NCBI RefSeq assembly: GCF_002208135.1 | Contig: NZ_CP021646.1 | Coordinates: 851,501-915,500, forward strand | Reading direction: 5' to 3' | Length of the DNA: 64,000 bases | Source of the DNA: Pseudoalteromonas piscicida | Lineage (GTDB): Bacteria > Pseudomonadota > Gammaproteobacteria > Enterobacterales > Alteromonadaceae | Part shown: piece by piece, positions 8,724 through 18,543 of the stretch | Numbering within the stretch: position 1 is the stretch's first letter | How the letters are laid out: each line of letters starts with the position of its first letter | The notes under the pieces: model-generated | Told to the model about the DNA's origin: nothing | Seen by the model: only the letters and a program-made list of their open reading frames with translations | Databases searched by the model: none | Program-made: the position numbers and the translations under genes

Positions 8724-9564
8724 ATGCACAAACGACTTGGTACACGGCGTTCACTTTAGGCTCTGTGAGCGCTTGATTTGCCACGACAAAATGTACGGGG
8801 AGCGAAAAGTCTAGCAAACTAGACAAGGCAACCTCTAATTCTTGTTCTGTAATGGCGTTGGCTTCAATAAAACTCACGCCGAGCCCTGCCTTAACTAAAG
8901 CCAAGCGGGAGCGCTCATCCGCAGCATTAATATTTACCGCGTTTACTTCACTTAGCTGTTGATCAAGTTGCTTATCAAAAGGACAGCCTTTTCCCATACG
9001 TATCCACGTCATCTGTGCCAATTCGGCTTTATGTGATGGCATGGGCCAAGATGCAGGATAAGCGGTGGTAACCGCAACTTCTGTGAGCGGTACAGCGCTA
9101 AAATGTGCAGGTACTTCGCCATAAATAACTCCACCATCAAGGAGGCCATCACTGAGTTTGTCGACGATGACACCACTTGAGAGTAATTCCAGCGAAAAAG
9201 AAAGACTTGGAAAGTGCTGGTTGAGGGTTTTTATCAGTGTGTCAAGCTCGCTCGAGGTGCCAATAGGGTGGTTCAAGCCAAGTCTGAACTCGCCAGTGAG
9301 CACTGTTTTGGCTTGCGCTGCGGTGTGCATTAAATCATTTGCACTTGCAAGCGTTAACTTAGCTTTGTCTAGCAAGATCTTACCTTGTTCTGTGAGCTGC
9401 ATCCCTTTACTGGAACGGTGAAACAACTGGGTATTGAGTTCTTCTTCAAGCGCTTTGATATGGGCGCTGATAGCCGGTGGTGTGGTGTACAGTCGTTTCG
9501 CTGCTGCTGTTAGATTTTGGGCTTCTGCAACCGCAACAAACGACCTTAAATGGTAAAACTCCAT
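8701..9564 (-). CDS. LysR family transcriptional regulator
   Basis: A regulator of about 287 residues. The N-terminal winged HTH is canonical (MEFYHLRSFVAVAEAQNLTA then LYTTPPAISAHIKALE), followed by a periplasmic-binding-protein-like effector domain from about residue 85. I choose the ATG at 9564 because LysR proteins usually begin immediately before this motif; a GTG at 9582 would add six residues, and neither has a strong ribosome-binding site. It is divergent from the rhodanese gene with about 208 bp between, the classic arrangement for a LysR target, so the rhodanese is the likely regulated gene. Its 3' end overlaps the YjbR gene. Confidence 0.88.
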   Translation of the reverse strand: MEFYHLRSFVAVAEAQNLTAAAKRLYTTPPAISAHIKALEEELNTQLFHRSSKGMQLTEQGKILLDKAKLTLASANDLMHTAAQAKTVLTGEFRLGLNHPIGTSSELDTLIKTLNQHFPSLSFSLELLSSGVIVDKLSDGLLDGGVIYGEVPAHFSAVPLTEVAVTTAYPASWPMPSHKAELAQMTWIRMGKGCPFDKQLDQQLSEVNAVNINAADERSRLALVKAGLGVSFIEANAITEQELEVALSSLLDFSLPVHFVVANQALTEPKVNAVYQVVCASIDAAQG

Positions 9565-9772
9565 TGCACTAAACTCAATCACGTACTGGATAGCACCAGT
9601 TTAAATGAGCTTGCTTCGATTGCCTATTCTGAAATGATGAACATCGCCTTCAAAATATATGAATTCATTAACGCCGATCGAATGCGTAACGTGGTTGACC
9701 TCGGGTGAGGTTAAATAGTTATCCGCAGCTCAGATTATTTAGGACCCAGAGTATTTAAATAGGAGTTAGAAG

Positions 9773-10156
9773 ATGAAAGTAGATGTATCACAGTATTTTG
9801 CAATGAAGCTGGCTTGCGAAACGGATTGTGCTGATGTTTATCAGGCGATGTTAACGGGACTGCAGGATTTTGTGCTATTTGATGTCAGGTCGAATGAAGC
9901 CTTTGCCAAAAGTCATGTTCAGGGCGCAGTCAATATGCCAAGCGCAGACATAAGCGAGCTGACGATGGCTAAGTATGACAAGGTTACGCCAATCGTGGTT
10001 TATTGTTGGGGTCCTGGGTGTAATGGCGCAACAAAGGCCGCCTGTAAGCTCGCAAAAATGGGCTATCAAGTAAAAGAGATGATAGGTGGTATTCATTACT
10101 GGGAGGATTTCGAGCGTTACCCCGTTAATCGCCGAGTATCTCAGGCACAAAGTTGA
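9773..10156 (+). CDS. rhodanese-like sulfurtransferase
   Basis: A 127-residue single-domain rhodanese. Family hallmarks are LFDVRSNEAFAKSHVQGAVN and the catalytic loop VVYCWGPGCNGA, whose first Cys would carry the persulfide; the second Cys in the loop is less usual. A final MIGGIHYWEDF closes the fold. Rhodaneses transfer sulfane sulfur to cyanide or thiol acceptors. There is no signal peptide, so it should be cytoplasmic. TAGGAG lies seven bases before the ATG. It is divergent from a LysR regulator that may control it. Confidence 0.85.
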   Translation: MKVDVSQYFAMKLACETDCADVYQAMLTGLQDFVLFDVRSNEAFAKSHVQGAVNMPSADISELTMAKYDKVTPIVVYCWGPGCNGATKAACKLAKMGYQVKEMIGGIHYWEDFERYPVNRRVSQAQS

Positions 10157-10260
10157 TGTAGGTGCATTTTTCTTCATCTCATGATTATACTGTTATTCAT
10201 TCACGGCACATTTATCAGTGTGTAAAGTGAGTAAATAACGATAATAACAAGGGAAATATC

Positions 10261-11706
10261 ATGTCGAAACTATTGTACTGCGCCATATTTTGCTCGTCTT
10301 TGCTAAGTCAGACATCCTTCGCCACTGACTCGGCTCAAAATCAAGTTCAACAAGTTGCACAAAATCTTTTACCTAGAGTGCAATTGGAAGGCCAAAAATA
10401 TAAACCTGTAGATTTGCAGACGCGTCTTCAAGAAACGCATTTGCCGGGCTTAAGCCTTGCCGTGATCAAAGATGGTAAAGTGGTGTGGGCTGAGGGTTTT
10501 GGCATTGCAGATAAAAAGCAACATCGTAAAGTGACCACTGAAACGCTGTTTCAGGCAGGGTCAATTAGTAAGCCCGTTGCAGCGCTTGCGGTATTAAAGT
10601 TAGCGCAAGATGGTAAAGTTGATTTAGATGCTGACGTTAATCAATATCTCACCTCTTGGAAAGTACCAACGAACGAATTTACCAAAGCCAATCCTGTTAC
10701 TTTGAGGCAGTTAATGACTCACACCTCGGGGCTCACTCAACATGGTTTTCCGGGCTACGTGCGTGGTAGTAAAATTCCAACGGATGTTGAAGTCTTAATG
10801 GGTAAAGGCAATACCGACATAGTGACGGTTGACACTTTGCCAGGTAAAGCTTGGCGCTATTCTGGCGGTGGCTACACCGTAATGGAATTGCTCGTAGCAG
10901 ATGTGACAAAAATGCCGTTTGAAGAGTATGTCCAGCAGGCAATTTTAACTCCGCTAGGGATGCACAACAGCACCTATGCGCAACCGCTACCGAAAACGTT
11001 ATGGTCAAAAGCCAGTGCTGCGTTTGACGATAAAGGCGAGCAAGTCGAGGGGGACTGGCATGTTTATCCAGAACAAGCCGCGGCTGGCCTTTGGACCACT
11101 CCGGTGGATCTCGCTAAATATATTATGGCTGTACAACAAGCGTATGCTGGCAATACCGTGGGGCCCATCACGCCTAAGCTGGCGAAGCAAATGCTTGAAG
11201 TTCATCATGACGTATGGGGCTTGGGACCAGAGATTGAAGAGCGTGAACAAGGGCTTATCTTCACCCACGGTGGTAAAAATAAAGGCTTTAGCAACCGTTT
11301 TGAAGCATATGTAGAAAAGGGAGAGGGTATGGTGTTGATGTCGAATGGCGACTCAGCAAGTACTGTGTTCGGTGAGCTTCGCATTGCCATCAGCGAATAT
11401 TACGGCTGGGATTTTCTACGCAGTAAAAAGATAACTGCGATTACATTATCTGAAGCACGCGCAAAGCAATTGGAAGGTCTGTATGCTTATGATAAAGATC
11501 ATCAGTTTAAAATGAAAATCACCCGAGAGGGGACGCGATTTAACGTCTTAGATATGGCCCGCGATAATCTGATGGCGTTTGTTGCCACAGAGGAAGACAC
11601 TCTGATTGAGCTTGAAGGGGGCGCGGATGTCACCATTGAAACGAATGACAAAGGTGAGATCAGCGCGGTGATTTGGCGTGGCCTATATCGTTTTGAGCGG
11701 ATTTAG
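10261..11706 (+). CDS. secreted serine hydrolase, class C beta-lactamase family
   Basis: A 481-residue exported protein with a signal peptide ending near residue 21 (TSFA). The beta-lactamase/DD-peptidase-like domain has the SxxK motif SISK at residues 101-104, a YSG motif in WRYSGGGY where the class C YxN is expected, and an HGG triad. A C-terminal domain of about 90 residues (from LEGLYAYD) resembles the lipocalin-like tail of this group. Members are penicillin-binding protein-like peptidases or esterases; beta-lactam resistance cannot be assumed. AAGGG precedes the ATG. Apparently monocistronic. Confidence 0.87.
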   Translation: MSKLLYCAIFCSSLLSQTSFATDSAQNQVQQVAQNLLPRVQLEGQKYKPVDLQTRLQETHLPGLSLAVIKDGKVVWAEGFGIADKKQHRKVTTETLFQAGSISKPVAALAVLKLAQDGKVDLDADVNQYLTSWKVPTNEFTKANPVTLRQLMTHTSGLTQHGFPGYVRGSKIPTDVEVLMGKGNTDIVTVDTLPGKAWRYSGGGYTVMELLVADVTKMPFEEYVQQAILTPLGMHNSTYAQPLPKTLWSKASAAFDDKGEQVEGDWHVYPEQAAAGLWTTPVDLAKYIMAVQQAYAGNTVGPITPKLAKQMLEVHHDVWGLGPEIEEREQGLIFTHGGKNKGFSNRFEAYVEKGEGMVLMSNGDSASTVFGELRIAISEYYGWDFLRSKKITAITLSEARAKQLEGLYAYDKDHQFKMKITREGTRFNVLDMARDNLMAFVATEEDTLIELEGGADVTIETNDKGEISAVIWRGLYRFERI

Positions 11707-11776
11707 TCGGAAGCTTCACTTCAACGAGTAGCCTGTCGCTGGTATTGGGTGTCACGACGACAGTTTACTTTATCTT

Positions 11777-12361
11777 TTAGGACTCTATGGATTGCTGCCG
11801 TATGTGCTCAACTAACTGCGGAAAAAAGGTGTGAAATCCAGATTCAAGTCGGTGGTAGTGCTTTTTTATATCCACTTCACTGCCTCCAAATTGGTTTTGA
11901 AAACGAATACGTTTAGCGATGTTATCGAGCGCATGACCTACACCTGCTACGGATTCGTAGCTGGCAAACCAATCATTGTGTGTCATTGCGCTAACGACTC
12001 GTTGCATGTGTGCAGGCATGATGTGCAAGTTATCGTGAAGCAAGGAAAAGCTCTGACGTTTAAAGTCGTCAAGCGAGGTGCCGTGATATTGCTGCCAGTG
12101 TTTAATCAAAAAGTGGTCATATAACACATCCAGTGCAATGCCTGCAAAACGGCGACGCGTGGGCGGAAAAAGTTGTTTAGCGGATTTTGTAATCGAGTGG
12201 CTATCGGTAAATTTATCGACTTGTCTATGTGTTTGTAGACCAAGTTGCACAGGTTTAGGTAGTGCTTGTATATTCACGCCTTTTTGAAAGTCACCGAGCA
12301 AGTTGCCAAAGTGCGATGCGGCAGTCGGTTTGGCAAAGTACAAATGCGCCAAATAATTCAC
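11777..12361 (-). CDS. acpH: acyl carrier protein phosphodiesterase AcpH
   Basis: A 194-residue protein matching AcpH, which removes the 4'-phosphopantetheine arm from holo-ACP. Key segments are NYLAHLYFAKP at the start, SHFGNLLGDFQKGVN, the metal-site motifs THRQVDKFTDSHS and ALDVLYDHFLIKHW, and a final FHTFFPQL. I start it at the GTG at 12361, which directly precedes NYLAHL and has GGAGG nine bases upstream; a frame reaching 12442 adds 27 residues with no homology. It is divergent from the YqaA-like membrane protein gene. Confidence 0.88.
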   Translation of the reverse strand: MNYLAHLYFAKPTAASHFGNLLGDFQKGVNIQALPKPVQLGLQTHRQVDKFTDSHSITKSAKQLFPPTRRRFAGIALDVLYDHFLIKHWQQYHGTSLDDFKRQSFSLLHDNLHIMPAHMQRVVSAMTHNDWFASYESVAGVGHALDNIAKRIRFQNQFGGSEVDIKKHYHRLESGFHTFFPQLVEHIRQQSIES

Positions 12362-12516
12362 AGAAACATCCCTCCAACCATTCACTCTAAAACAGGGTAC
12401 CGCATTTGTCCGCACATACAAATACCCGCATATATAAAGCACTGCTTAATTCAGGAAGGAGAAACTTAGCTTAGGCTATGCTTGTCTCCATTACTGAGAA
12501 CATTAGGGGAAGTGTG

Positions 12517-13098
12517 ATGGCGTTAACGGCTGAATTGAAGCAGAAGACCAAGCGATTAGTGGAATCAAAAAATATGCTCAAAGGGATCACGGTTGCCTCT
12601 TTTTTAGAGTCAACCATAGTGCCTATTCCGCTTGAAGCCGTGATGGTGCCGCTTATGCAAGCAAGGCGAGAAAAGCTATGGCTAATTGCGTTAATGGCGA
12701 CGGTTGGATGTGTGATTGGTGCCTTATTTGGTTATGCGTTGGGTTACTATTTATTTGATGCAGTGGGGGATTCCGTTATTGAGCTGCTGTCGAGTCCGTC
12801 TCAGTTTGAGCAAGTGAAAGCGCAGATGCAAAGTCAGGGATTTTGGTTTGTGTTGACCTTAGGTATTGCGCCAGTACCTTTTCAGGTTGCCATGTTAGCA
12901 GCAGGCGCTACAAAATTCTCACTATTACAATTTCTAATTGCAACTTGTATTGCCCGTTCACTACGCTATTTTGGCTTGGCGGCGGTCGTTTACTTTGCTG
13001 GTGATCAGGCTGAAAAGCTAATTAAAAAACATAAAATAAAAGCCGTTATTCTCACAACGGCAATTGTGATACTCGCATGGTGGATAGCTAGTCGCTAG
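12517..13098 (+). CDS. YqaA/DedA-like (VTT domain) inner-membrane protein
   Basis: A 193-residue membrane protein with about five hydrophobic segments. The region FLESTIVPIPLEAVMVPLMQ, the glycine-rich VGCVIGALFGYALGYYLF, and the re-entrant-loop segment GIAPVPFQVAMLAAGATKF are hallmarks of the DedA/VTT superfamily, which contains lipid flippases such as undecaprenyl-phosphate translocases. The specific substrate is unknown. I choose the ATG at 12517 because AGGGGAAG precedes it; an upstream ATG at 12478 has no good site. Its stop codon overlaps that of the convergent lipoprotein gene by four bases. Confidence 0.85.
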   Translation: MALTAELKQKTKRLVESKNMLKGITVASFLESTIVPIPLEAVMVPLMQARREKLWLIALMATVGCVIGALFGYALGYYLFDAVGDSVIELLSSPSQFEQVKAQMQSQGFWFVLTLGIAPVPFQVAMLAAGATKFSLLQFLIATCIARSLRYFGLAAVVYFAGDQAEKLIKKHKIKAVILTTAIVILAWWIASR

Positions 13099-14153
13099 TA
13101 TTTTTTATACAAAAACTTTGATTCATTTTGTGAGCGTGCAAAAGCGAGTAAATCATCGCTCAGTGTTAGTGGCTCTGACACTAGTATCTGATACTGTTGA
13201 TAAAAATTGTTGGGGGCGCTTGCGAGCTCAAATAATGCGAGGGCTGCTTTGCCTTGCCGAGCATACTCTCTGTAATCTTTGGACTTATTCAGCAGTTGAA
13301 TATAAGCAAGGTAAAAAGGCTCAAACTCAGCATGTCTTGCAGAGCCTGTCTGCTTTAACATGAGATCAATGTTGTACAGCAGCTCGCTTTGATGCTGCAT
13401 TGTCTCAATTAATTTATTTTGATCTTGGCGGATCATCGAGGCTACCACGCGTTCTTCAAAGTTATTGAGTTGCTCGGCGACTGTTTGATAAATTTTTGCA
13501 AATTGCGGCTGATGTAAAACACTGAACTGTTGTTGCAAGTAGCTTAAAAAAATAGATTCCTGTTTAGCTAGTAAATCTCTTTGTCGTTTAGCCTCAGTTA
13601 GTACGGTTTGGTAACTCTGAGTTTGTCTTTGGCTATTGCGCAGTATTTCCATCTGCTTGTTAATTGTTTTTATTTTAGTATTTATGGCAAGCAACTTTTG
13701 ATTGACTTCGATAGTATTCCACTTGCTAGGAGGATGGTTAAAAAAAGGGGCGAACGATAATTCATTTTTACTTGTTGTCGTTTGCAATTGGACTAATTCA
13801 TCAATCAATTCAGTCAGCGGATAATCTACAGATAACGCACGCAGTAATGTATCCGCTTGCAATGAGTTATTAATACCTTTGGATTGTCCAGCTTTTATTT
13901 GGGCAGCAACAATATTGCCGTTGTCATAGGCATGCTGTGCATCAGATAGCAAAGTGGAGGCATTCAATGTTTCTAGGTATAACGCTTGCCACTTATCATT
14001 ATCATACTCATTGAGTGAACTGAGCGCGTTAAGTTGGGCATCTAAATTTCGTTGCTGCTGAGCGAGGGTGAATGCTTGCTCAGTTTTGGTGATTTCTGAT
14101 GGCGTACAGGCCGCTAACGTAGTTAGAAATATAATAGGGAGTAATTGCTTCAT
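13095..14153 (-). CDS. hypothetical helical lipoprotein, third gene of the receptor operon
   Basis: A 352-residue lipoprotein: signal MKQLLPIIFLTTLAAC with a lipobox LAAC and Thr after the Cys. The mature protein is Gln/Leu/Ala-rich and predicted mostly helical with coiled-coil stretches (KLLAINTKIKTINKQMEIL). No named family is recognised; the length and composition recall TPR-like or tether proteins of the periplasm. It begins 64 bp after the sulfotransferase gene, which itself follows the TonB receptor by 54 bp, so the three probably form one transcript. Its end overlaps the convergent YqaA-like gene by four bases. Confidence 0.7.
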   Translation of the reverse strand: MKQLLPIIFLTTLAACTPSEITKTEQAFTLAQQQRNLDAQLNALSSLNEYDNDKWQALYLETLNASTLLSDAQHAYDNGNIVAAQIKAGQSKGINNSLQADTLLRALSVDYPLTELIDELVQLQTTTSKNELSFAPFFNHPPSKWNTIEVNQKLLAINTKIKTINKQMEILRNSQRQTQSYQTVLTEAKRQRDLLAKQESIFLSYLQQQFSVLHQPQFAKIYQTVAEQLNNFEERVVASMIRQDQNKLIETMQHQSELLYNIDLMLKQTGSARHAEFEPFYLAYIQLLNKSKDYREYARQGKAALALFELASAPNNFYQQYQILVSEPLTLSDDLLAFARSQNESKFLYKKY

Positions 14154-14217
14154 ATCGTTATTGTTTTGTATTCCTTTTGCTTAACGTTAGCATCATCACT
14201 GTAATGTCGCAATATTC

Positions 14218-15702
14218 CTATATTGGGTATACATTTCGATATTTGCCCACACTTGCATTGTTCAATGGTTGTCTGATCTGCATTTTGCTGGCTGTCGCTG
14301 AGTAATAACCCTGCTTATAAAAGTGAAGTGCATTGTCTTGCCAATCCAACTCGAGAAATTGACAGACTTCCTTCATCACAGCCTGAGGCATTTCTACCAG
14401 CGATTCATAATTCACAAATTTAATTTGAGTCGGATGTTTTTGTGCGGCATCTTGCAAAAACGCATAAGTATTATCATACATAGCTTGAATATCTTGCATC
14501 CGGTATGAGTAGCCATGAAAGGGGCTATTCGTTTGATATAATTGACGGAAGTTTGCGATACAAGTATCTGTTCTGTCTCGTTTCATCACGACAAATTTCG
14601 CGCGTGGAAACGCCTTTGCAAGCAAATCGATAAAGAAAAAATGAAATGGTTGTTTGTCTACAAAACGTTGAGCACCAGCAAAACACTGCGCTGTGAAGAG
14701 GCGGTATTGCTCAATTGCGGCAGCCTCTTCATAGGCTCGGCTGATATGTTGAATATTACTGTCGTAGTCACGGGAAAATCTAAGTGCTTGGGGCAATATA
14801 CTGGTCTCTCCCAGCGGTTGTAGCGACAATTGCGCTAAGATCTGCTCCATTAAACTGGTGCCTGAGCGTGGTAGCCCAATGATAAATACAGGTGCAAGCG
14901 TTTGCTCTGGAGCAAAATCAATAGGCTTGTCTAGAAGTTTGCCAAGTGCTTGAAAATAGCCAGTCATTTGTTTAGATGAATAGGAAATCTCAGTACTTAT
15001 CGCTTGTTTACTGGCCACAAAGCTTTGCCATGCCTTGGGATAATTTTCCTGCTTTTCGTATTCGAGCGCCTGCGCATGGTAAAGCCGTTGTAATGCAAGA
15101 GGCGCAGTTTGCGCTGTTATCTCAGTTGCTAACTGAGTGATGCGAGTCGGTGCTAATTCTACAGGAGTAAGCTCTGAGTAGGCTAACTGGCACTTTGCAT
15201 TACTTGGGTTTGTTTGCACTAAAGAGGCAAGCAGCGTCCGCGCTTGTGCTAATTCACCAGACATCTTTAAATGCATTGCATAGTTGAGCGCGATTTCAGG
15301 ACTGTGTGGTGAGCATGTATAGGCATGGTTAAAATGCCAACCAGCGTCAGTATATTGGTTTAATCTCAGTAAGATATTTGCGAGGGTATCGTGCTCTGAC
15401 CCCGACAATTGTGTGTTGCCCAGCAAATGCAGAATATAGCGCTTTGCCGCTAATGGTGCTTGGGTAAAAAGCGCAAGTTTGGCTGCACTTAGGGAGTAAA
15501 GAGCGCATGGAAATAAACTTAGGCACTTGTCGTAAATTTTTAGCGCTTTACTGAGATTACCGAGTGTAATATTCAATTCGGCCAATAAGGCGTACGCGTG
15601 GTGATCGTTGGCATTGGTATTGATGCGAGCGACTAATGCCTGATGTGCCGCTTGAAATTGACGCTGTTGAATATAGCTTTGGATCTGATTGTATGATGTC
15701 AT
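14218..15702 (-). CDS. TPR-containing sulfotransferase
   Basis: A 494-residue protein with no signal peptide. Residues 1-250 contain tetratricopeptide repeats (HAYALLAELNITLGNLSKAL, GELAQARTLLASLVQ). Residues about 270-490 are a PAPS-dependent sulfotransferase fold: the 5'-phosphosulfate-binding loop is FIIGLPRSGTSLMEQIL, and KFVVMKRDRTDTCIANF with its Arg/Ser-type site contacts the 3'-phosphate. The TPR part probably holds the acceptor. Bacterial TPR-sulfotransferases are reported beside TonB-dependent receptors; the acceptor is unknown. It lies 54 bp after the receptor gene, and the codons for RKSTN-like PAPS sites look intact, so an active enzyme is expected in the cytoplasm. Confidence 0.85.
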   Translation of the reverse strand: MTSYNQIQSYIQQRQFQAAHQALVARINTNANDHHAYALLAELNITLGNLSKALKIYDKCLSLFPCALYSLSAAKLALFTQAPLAAKRYILHLLGNTQLSGSEHDTLANILLRLNQYTDAGWHFNHAYTCSPHSPEIALNYAMHLKMSGELAQARTLLASLVQTNPSNAKCQLAYSELTPVELAPTRITQLATEITAQTAPLALQRLYHAQALEYEKQENYPKAWQSFVASKQAISTEISYSSKQMTGYFQALGKLLDKPIDFAPEQTLAPVFIIGLPRSGTSLMEQILAQLSLQPLGETSILPQALRFSRDYDSNIQHISRAYEEAAAIEQYRLFTAQCFAGAQRFVDKQPFHFFFIDLLAKAFPRAKFVVMKRDRTDTCIANFRQLYQTNSPFHGYSYRMQDIQAMYDNTYAFLQDAAQKHPTQIKFVNYESLVEMPQAVMKEVCQFLELDWQDNALHFYKQGYYSATASKMQIRQPLNNASVGKYRNVYPI

Positions 15703-15756
15703 CGCAACGTAAAGAGAGTGAAGGTAACTTCACTCTCTATTTTAGTTTTTTGCTGA

Positions 15757-18204
15757 TTATAACTCAAACTGGTAGTTAAGCTTGACCCCAACGGTACGAG
15801 GTGTTGTGACATAGTGTCCGTACACACGCTGTTGCTCTGGCAAGGCTTTGTTTAACGCCGCGAATTTAGCTTCACCAGCCCAAGATTTGTCGCGCCTTAC
15901 CGAGGTGAAAGCAAATTTGTCAAACAGGTTGTCGACATAAAAAGTGACGGCCCATTGCTCGCTTGAAAGCTTTGCACTGAGGTTAGACAAGGCAAATCCT
16001 GGTAATACCTCTCCGTCAGCTTTGAGTCCGACTTTAGTGTATACGTCACTTTGCGCTGTTATTCCGTAATTAACGTTAAGCATTTTATCGTCGAACACCT
16101 CTTGCTCGTAGCTTAAGCCGAATGAGAACTGCTGTTTTGGGGCGCCAGGTAAGCGGTCGCCATCTGTACCGTCATAGTACGGCTGATAAAGCGCGATTTC
16201 TTCAGCGCGATAGTCACCTTCTTTGAATACCGCAAACAGGGCAGGTGCATCATCAGTCAACTGTGCTTTTGCATAAGAATAGGTGGCGTACACCGTCCAC
16301 TGGTCGTTCAATATAGCGCGGGTTGACAACTCAATCCCACTAGAGTTCGCAGATCCTGCATTAGAGGTAATGATCTCTTGGCCGTTTACCGTCACAGATG
16401 AGATCTGTGCATCTTCCCAATCAACACTGAATAATGCGGCATTAAAATGCAGCTTGTTATTCAGCCATGTAGATTTTAATCCCAGCTCATAGTTAGTGGT
16501 GGTATCTGGTTTATAGCTAAGCTCATGCGGCAGTGCACAGATGATCTGTTGCTCAGGTAGTGTTTCTGGGCACGACTCCAAACCGTTGCCACCGCCTAAC
16601 CTAAATCCTTCACTGACCGTGAAGTACGTCAGCAGTCCATCTTGCCAAGTGTAATTGGCATTAAACTTAAACAAACTACCATTGTCTTTGGCACTGACTT
16701 GTTCAAATGAAATTTGTTCGAGGCTTGGCAGGCCACCAGAATAGAGCGGGGTTTCTGCCGCTGACTCAGTTTTAACATCATAGCGATAGAAACGAGCGCC
16801 CACTGTGATATTAAAATCATCTGAAAATGCATAGCCAATTTCGCCAAACAATGCTGACTCTTTGCTGGTGGCATTGGTAAGTGCAATATACTCAAGGTCT
16901 TGCTCAACATTGTCGATTTCATCGCCCCAAAACTCCGTGAGTCCTGGCGTGTACTCTCTATCGTCCGAGCTAATTTCTTGTTTACTGTAGTATACCCCAG
17001 CAATCCAATTTAGCGCGTCATCCCCTTTAGAGACTAAACGGATCTCTTGGGTAAAAGTGTCTTGATCTGTGGTGTCTTTGGTCAACGCGGTGAAACTAGG
17101 AAAATCGGCATAACCCGGCCAAATATCATAGAGTAGATCGGTTTGATCTCGTTGGCCTTGTTGTTCTTTACTTGACCAACCGGATGCCGAAATTAAATCA
17201 GCAAACGCTAAATCGGCGTTGATTTCAAGGCTAAGCAGGTCGTCTTCTTGTTCGTTAGGTTCAAGCACGCGGTAGGCTGACTCGTATGGTTTGATCGTAT
17301 CGGCAAGCGGGTGCTGTGCTGCAAGGCTTTGATATTGTGAAATTGAGTTAGCGCCATTTTCTTGCTTCTGGTGAAAATAGTTCAGCGTGGTATCGATATT
17401 CTCACTCACCAACCAACGTAGAGAAACCCGTGTGGTCGTAATGGTCTCATCATTTGCATCCGCAACTGCGTTGATGTTTGCTTTTACATCCTCAGCATTG
17501 GACCAATCAGGATCTGGGTTTGAAACGCCAGCTTGCTTAACCACATAACTGTAATCCATAAAGCCGGGGTTGTGATAGCGGTTAACGCTCGCACGAATGG
17601 CTAATTCATCCATCACTACAGGCATATTGAAGACAGCACCCACTTCATGACCGTAACTGTCACTTTCATTGATACTGAATAAGTCACCACTGAGTTTACC
17701 CTCAATAACGTCAAGCACTGGCGCTTTAAGCATAGTTCTAATCGCACCACCTAGCGTGCCTGCACCGTATAGCGTACCCTGCGGTCCAATCAAGACTTCT
17801 ACACGTTCGATATCGGTTAGTCGCAAATCGACATTGATTGGGATTTCGCCGAGGTAAGTTGCCACGGTTCCTGAGTCAGAAGCACGTTCCGACGAATTAG
17901 TATTCAAGCCTCGAACAATAATAGGTGAGCCCTCGCGGCCACCTTGCTCTGTGATTGTCAGACCCGGAACCCATCTCGCTACATCTTCAAGATCGCCAAT
18001 ATTTTGGTCGCTCATGACATCGCTGTCGACGGCAGTAATGTTTAATGGTGCTTCTTGAACTGTACCTGTGCGTCGAGTGGCTGTTACTTGAATTCGTTCA
18101 ATTGACTTTTCTTGAATTTTACTTTCTTCTGCTTTTGATTGACTAACAACAAAAAAGCTCGAACTAACAGCTAGTGCGACTAAGCTTGGATGGAGCTTAC
18201 TCAT
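15757..18204 (-). CDS. TonB-dependent receptor
   Basis: An 815-residue outer-membrane receptor. A signal peptide ends near residue 25 (SQSKA), followed by a TonB-box-like IERIQVTATRR, a plug domain (IGDLEDVARWVPGLTI, SPIIVRGLNT, VEVLIGPQGTLYGAGTLGGA) and a long beta-barrel ending VGVKLNYQFEL with the aromatic-rich terminal strand. The plug wording is that of the FecA/iron-complex type, but no ligand can be named. It heads a probable three-gene operon with a TPR-sulfotransferase and a lipoprotein. I see no clear Fur box in the 339-bp region upstream. Confidence 0.93.
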   Translation of the reverse strand: MSKLHPSLVALAVSSSFFVVSQSKAEESKIQEKSIERIQVTATRRTGTVQEAPLNITAVDSDVMSDQNIGDLEDVARWVPGLTITEQGGREGSPIIVRGLNTNSSERASDSGTVATYLGEIPINVDLRLTDIERVEVLIGPQGTLYGAGTLGGAIRTMLKAPVLDVIEGKLSGDLFSINESDSYGHEVGAVFNMPVVMDELAIRASVNRYHNPGFMDYSYVVKQAGVSNPDPDWSNAEDVKANINAVADANDETITTTRVSLRWLVSENIDTTLNYFHQKQENGANSISQYQSLAAQHPLADTIKPYESAYRVLEPNEQEDDLLSLEINADLAFADLISASGWSSKEQQGQRDQTDLLYDIWPGYADFPSFTALTKDTTDQDTFTQEIRLVSKGDDALNWIAGVYYSKQEISSDDREYTPGLTEFWGDEIDNVEQDLEYIALTNATSKESALFGEIGYAFSDDFNITVGARFYRYDVKTESAAETPLYSGGLPSLEQISFEQVSAKDNGSLFKFNANYTWQDGLLTYFTVSEGFRLGGGNGLESCPETLPEQQIICALPHELSYKPDTTTNYELGLKSTWLNNKLHFNAALFSVDWEDAQISSVTVNGQEIITSNAGSANSSGIELSTRAILNDQWTVYATYSYAKAQLTDDAPALFAVFKEGDYRAEEIALYQPYYDGTDGDRLPGAPKQQFSFGLSYEQEVFDDKMLNVNYGITAQSDVYTKVGLKADGEVLPGFALSNLSAKLSSEQWAVTFYVDNLFDKFAFTSVRRDKSWAGEAKFAALNKALPEQQRVYGHYVTTPRTVGVKLNYQFEL

Positions 18205-18543
18205 GGATGGTGGAACCTCAAATTAAGAATTAAACGTGACGAAATTTCAATCTTTATAAGTGGGTAACTATGCAGGTGGTGCATTTCTGTCCCGAGTTTA
18301 GAGAGAATTTCATACAACCGGTGGTAAATTGAATCGCCATGTTTGTACATGCTTTAGGTAATTTTAACCACCCTGAAACTGCGGCGCATGCTAACATGCT
18401 TATTCGTATTTTGTGAATAATTATTTTGATTTTTTGAATGGTTATTTATTTTTTAAAGACTGCGAATTGCGAAAATTTTCAAATAGCTTAGAGTATTAGC
18501 TCTGTATACTTCTTTTATACGTCGATAATCTAAAGGAAAAACA
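18205..18543. other. divergent intergenic region
   Basis: 339 bp, AT-rich, holding the promoters of the TonB receptor (minus) and creA (plus). Small palindromes are present: GCATG-CTAA-CATGC near 18388-18401 and a TTATTC/GAATAA pair just after it. No coding frame is supported, and I could not assign -35/-10 elements with confidence. Confidence 0.5.

Noticed and set aside
12362..12442. 27-residue extension of AcpH
   Set aside because: No homology in the extension; GTG 12361 has GGAGG upstream and starts the conserved NYLAHL.
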